Assembly: GCA_964244725.1 (NCBI GenBank)
Contig: CAXTJQ010000016.1
Location: forward strand, 1 to 64,000
Direction of reading: 5' to 3'
DNA length: 64,000 nucleotides
Origin: Kumtagia sp964244725
GTDB taxonomy: Bacteria > Pseudomonadota > Alphaproteobacteria > Rhizobiales > Rhizobiaceae
The translations under genes were made by a program, and so were the position numbers. Positions within the stretch are counted from its first letter, which is position 1. Every line of letters starts with the position of its first letter. Below the pieces are notes generated by a model. It made no database searches and was not told where the DNA came from. It worked only from the letters and a program-made list of their open reading frames with translations. Of the stretch, positions 60,841 to 64,000 are shown one piece after another.

Positions 60841-63800
60841 ATGGGGGATATTGGCCGACTTCGCTGCCGGCGGCTGCAAAGCTCGACAGCGATTCCAGCG
60901 CGCACGACCGCAGGCCTGTCGAGATCTGAGCGCTCATTTGGGTTGGATCCATCCGGACCGCTCTACGTGGAGCCGATGGAGCCGCGTATCCTGCTTTCGG
61001 CCGATTTGACGCCAGGTCTCGAGAATGCGGTAACGACCGCGCTGGCGGATTTGAGCGCTTTCCTCAGTCGCATCGATGACGACTCGGCCTTTGTCGACAG
61101 GCTTCCGTTCGTCGACCGTTCGCTTGGCGACATGCTGGATTTGGGCGGACTGATCACGCGCGCCAAAAGCGCGGTCTCAAGCTATTTCAACGAAGCCGGC
61201 GTCGCCACGACGGACGGCCTGCGCATGACGCTCGATAGTCTTGCGGAAACGACCGGCGCGACGCTTTCAACGACCGGCACGGTCGAGCGTTTCGCGCTCG
61301 ACTTCTCTCGATCGCTCGACGCAACCCCGCTCGTCCTTGATCTGACAAATGCTTCCGACGAACTGTCCATCCAAACCGATGGCGCGGCGAAAGTAACGCC
61401 GGGCGGCAATGTTTCGCTGAACCTCATCATGGATGTGGATGTCGCGGCCGCTTCGGTTGCGTTCAAGGGCGTTGCTTTCGGCGGCGCCGTGTCACTGGTC
61501 TCAAACGACGTTGATTTCAATGGTTCCCTCGGCGTTCTGGATGTTGCCGTTCGGAACGGCGCGGCTTCGTTGTCGGCCCAGATGTCAGGTATCCTTGTCG
61601 ATCCGGACGCGGCCGGCGGCATTACGGGTGTGGAACTGGCTTCGGCGCCGGTCGAGGATATGGTCAATGCGAACCTGACCGCATCGGCGCATCTGACGCT
61701 GCCCGTCACTTCGCAGTTCTTCGGCGTCAACGAGACTCTCAACGTCGACTGGAGCGGCACGCTCGATCCGACCACGGTCGAGGTGACGCTGCCGGACACG
61801 TCGTATCTCGGAAAGCTGCTGTCGTTCGACCCCCAGTCCTTTTCCAGCCTGTTCCATCTCGGCCTTGACGGTCAGAAGGGCCTCTTCGATTCGCTTTCCC
61901 TCGATGGGTTCGGCCTCGATCTGCCCTTGTTTGATGACGGCATCGGCTCTCTGTCGAACCTCGGCGACAAACTCGCGGCCTTTCTGTCCACCGCCACCGA
62001 TCTTTCAAGCCTCTCAAAACTGAAATCGGCGCTGGAAGGCGTTTTCGGAGGCAGCGTTTCGTTCGATCTCGGAACCGGCGGGACGCTCGAGGCGTCGATA
62101 GGGATCAAGTCCGCGATCAATCGCGATTTGCCGGTGCTGGTTGACACAAGGATTGCCGGCGCCGAACTCCATGTCGAAGGATCGGCCAATATCGTCGGCG
62201 AGATCCGTGGTTCGCTCGGCATGGGCATCGACCTCGGCTCCAACGTCGCCGACCTCGACCGGTTTTATCTTAAAGATGACGGCAGCTTCGTGGAACTGGC
62301 GGTAAGAGGCTTGTCGCCCGGTCTGCTCAACGCGCAGGCCTCGGTCGGCAGCGGCGTGGTGACGCTCGTCAACGGCGCGATCGGGCTCGGCGCGGCTCTG
62401 CCGAACGGCGGCGTTGACGTGACGCAATTTGCGACCGCGCGCACTGGCTTCCGCGACGATCGCCCGGGATCAGCCGCCGACGGGCGGATTACGCTGGCGG
62501 ACTTGGTCGATGATCCTGGCGCGGCGCTTGGCCCGGTTGAATATTCTGGCGCGGCCTCGTTTTCAGGCGTGCTCAATGCGCAATACGCCAATGTGGATAT
62601 CGGCTCACTGCCGATATCGATGAGCTGGACCTTCGCATCGTCGGCCTTGCCGACCGTTGCCGTGGATGAGGCCAAGCTCGCCCGGCTCAGCCCGAATCTG
62701 TCAAACCTGATCAACGGCGCCGGAGCGGTGGATGCCGCGGGGGCAGCCATCGCCGCGCGTCTCGACGGCTGGCTGGATGCGCTGGCCGACAAGCTTGCCG
62801 ATGTCCATGCGTTGAACAAGAAACTCCCGCTTGTGGGCAAGAGCATGATCGAGCTGGTGGATGCACCCGCTTTGCTCGCCAAGCTCTCCGCCACGTTGAA
62901 AGCGGCAATCGGCCCCGCGGGGACGAGGCTCGCCGATTTCGCGACCCGCCTGCAGCCGGCGATCGCGCAGAATTTCGGCGCGGGAACGACCGGCGTCGGA
63001 ACGCCGGTGGCGGGTGCTTTCGCACCGGCATCCAGCGCCGCGGCGAACGCGCTCGGCCTGCCGCGCGCCGGCAACTATCTTGTCTACAAGCTGGCGATCG
63101 AAAGCAACGCGACGCTGCTCTCGCAACAGTTGAACCTCGACCAGGCGACGCAGTTCGGTGAACTGGATGCCACAGGGCTGGCGGACATCAAGTCCAGGGT
63201 CAAGTTCAGCATGCTGGTCGGCATTGATCGCCGCGAAGGCGTCTCGCCTTCGCAGGCGCTGTTCATCAAGTTCGACGACATCAACATCGCACTCGACGGC
63301 AAGCTGTCGGCCAACGCCAACATCGCGCTCGCCGCCGGCATCGTCGGCCTGAAGACTTCCGCGGCCGACCTGACCTTTGGCGGCGAGGTCCGTGTCGGCA
63401 TCGGCGGCTCCGGGGCCTCGGCCAAGCCCGTATCGCTTGACGACATCCTCGGCGCGGCGTCAGGCGATCTTCTCAATGTCGAGATCCTGCGCTCCGACAT
63501 GGCTGGCAGCATCACGATCTCGGGCGCGAAGGCGGCGGCCGGCTTCCTCTCGGCGCAACTGAACATCAGGGCCGATCCGCTCAGGGGTGAAGCCGCCGAG
63601 ATCGAGGTCACCGGCGCCAATGCCGACGATGTCGACCATCTCGCGTCGCTCGACCGATCTGATCTCGTCGCCCTCATTCACGAGATCGCGGGTTTCGCGG
63701 CCAAAGGCGCGCGCGCTACGCTCGACGCCTTCGGGCTGCCGTTCACGGGCGCGGACGTGCTGTCGTTGGCCGACATTACGACAACGTTCGAGGATTATCT

Positions 63801-64000
63801 CACGAGCGCGCTGCGGGATTCGAGCGGCGCCCTGAAATTCGCGACTCTCGACGATTTCGTCGATGATCTCGCAGCGACGGCTGGGGTCGATCCGGCTGCC
63901 CTTCAGATCGCTTACGATGCTGAGGCGAATCTCCTGTCGCTGAACCTCGACATAACGCGCCAGATCAGCAGCAGCGTGGCGCCTGTTTTCGATCTCAGGA
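60841..64000 (+). CDS. Giant LEPR-XLL domain surface/secreted protein, N-terminal part (3' end outside window)
   Basis: One frame stays open from 60811 to the end of the window, at least 1053 codons from ATG 60841. The motif MEPRILLSADL (about residues 46-56) is the LEPR-XLL signature found near the start of very large proteobacterial outer-surface or type I-secreted proteins. Downstream is Asp/Ala/Ser/Leu-rich beta-type sequence with repeated segments (for example LNADxx, GSLG, DLGSNVADLDRFY) and few cysteines. No classical signal peptide is seen. The ribosome site (GAGACG) is weak; ATG 60976 lies within the motif and is unlikely. Function probably adhesion or matrix; not determinable here. 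Confidence 0.72.
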   Translation, partial: MGDIGRLRCRRLQSSTAIPARTTAGLSRSERSFGLDPSGPLYVEPMEPRILLSADLTPGLENAVTTALADLSAFLSRIDDDSAFVDRLPFVDRSLGDMLDLGGLITRAKSAVSSYFNEAGVATTDGLRMTLDSLAETTGATLSTTGTVERFALDFSRSLDATPLVLDLTNASDELSIQTDGAAKVTPGGNVSLNLIMDVDVAAASVAFKGVAFGGAVSLVSNDVDFNGSLGVLDVAVRNGAASLSAQMSGILVDPDAAGGITGVELASAPVEDMVNANLTASAHLTLPVTSQFFGVNETLNVDWSGTLDPTTVEVTLPDTSYLGKLLSFDPQSFSSLFHLGLDGQKGLFDSLSLDGFGLDLPLFDDGIGSLSNLGDKLAAFLSTATDLSSLSKLKSALEGVFGGSVSFDLGTGGTLEASIGIKSAINRDLPVLVDTRIAGAELHVEGSANIVGEIRGSLGMGIDLGSNVADLDRFYLKDDGSFVELAVRGLSPGLLNAQASVGSGVVTLVNGAIGLGAALPNGGVDVTQFATARTGFRDDRPGSAADGRITLADLVDDPGAALGPVEYSGAASFSGVLNAQYANVDIGSLPISMSWTFASSALPTVAVDEAKLARLSPNLSNLINGAGAVDAAGAAIAARLDGWLDALADKLADVHALNKKLPLVGKSMIELVDAPALLAKLSATLKAAIGPAGTRLADFATRLQPAIAQNFGAGTTGVGTPVAGAFAPASSAAANALGLPRAGNYLVYKLAIESNATLLSQQLNLDQATQFGELDATGLADIKSRVKFSMLVGIDRREGVSPSQALFIKFDDINIALDGKLSANANIALAAGIVGLKTSAADLTFGGEVRVGIGGSGASAKPVSLDDILGAASGDLLNVEILRSDMAGSITISGAKAAAGFLSAQLNIRADPLRGEAAEIEVTGANADDVDHLASLDRSDLVALIHEIAGFAAKGARATLDAFGLPFTGADVLSLADITTTFEDYLTSALRDSSGALKFATLDDFVDDLAATAGVDPAALQIAYDAEANLLSLNLDITRQISSSVAPVFDLR

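Noticed and set aside
60744..60929. Sixty-one-codon frame overlapping the start of the LEPR-XLL gene
   Set aside because: It is in another frame from the long open reading frame and has no ribosome site or recognisable content.

Overview
The window is GC-rich DNA from an alphaproteobacterium, most likely a member of the Hyphomicrobiales (Rhizobium/Mesorhizobium/Brucella relatives). The basis is the gene content: an erythritol (ery) locus of the Brucella/Rhizobium type, a phn C-P lyase locus in rhizobial order, FrcBCA-like and SorC/EryD-type sugar systems, and dense ATGA-overlapping operons. No tRNA, rRNA, CRISPR array, phage or insertion sequence was recognised. This is an accessory, catabolic region carrying at least five ABC importers.

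Layout. (1) 1-107: tail of an RTX-type secreted protein. (2) 183-14370: tetritol catabolism. An FGGY kinase and a GlpD-like dehydrogenase come first. A promoter/operator and a SorC regulator (eryD-like) follow, then a DUF2291 protein, an RbsA/RbsC/RbsB-type importer (eryE/F/G-like), and the erythritol set eryA, eryB, eryC, eryH (TIM-like) and eryI (RpiB-like). (3) 14482-17334: glycine-rich CSLREA/Calx-beta/RTX protein whose C-terminus is paralogous to the fragment at position 1. (4) recQ. (5) 19453-24589: oxidoreductase, single-NBD sugar importer and GntR/FCD regulator. (6) 24806-32395: FbpABC-type importer with a convergently placed ATPase, a secreted phytase-like esterase and a PbfA-like class III aminotransferase, with Pho-box-like sites. 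(7) 32367-44446: C-P lyase locus (phnC, D, E, E; phnF; phnG-N; MOSC; DUF1045). (8) ydeP-like molybdoenzyme and a small hypothetical gene. (9) 47770-60363: an unassigned polyol/polyol-phosphate cluster with a MalFGK-type importer, SDR, GpsA-like and glycerol-1-phosphate dehydrogenase-like enzymes, HAD phosphatase, SorC regulator, FGGY kinase and a xylitol/sorbitol dehydrogenase. (10) 60841-64000: start of a giant LEPR-XLL surface/secreted protein that runs off the window.

How it works together. Regions 2, 5 and 9 each pair an importer with its own regulator and with kinases or dehydrogenases, so each is a self-contained sugar or polyol catabolic unit. In region 2 imported erythritol should be phosphorylated (EryA), oxidised (EryB), epimerised (EryC) and isomerised twice (EryH, EryI) to D-erythrose 4-phosphate. 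Regions 6 and 7 form a phosphorus-scavenging block: Pho-box-like sites precede the importer, the esterase and phnC, and two PhnF-type operators separate phnF from phnG. A recurrent feature is a stem-loop immediately 3' of substrate-binding-protein genes, placed to raise binding-protein mRNA over the rest of the operon.

The least explained parts are the extra kinase/dehydrogenase pair in the ery locus, the 47.8-60.4 kb polyol-phosphate cluster, and the Pho-controlled importer/esterase unit. All functional names come from reading the translated sequence; no database search was run.
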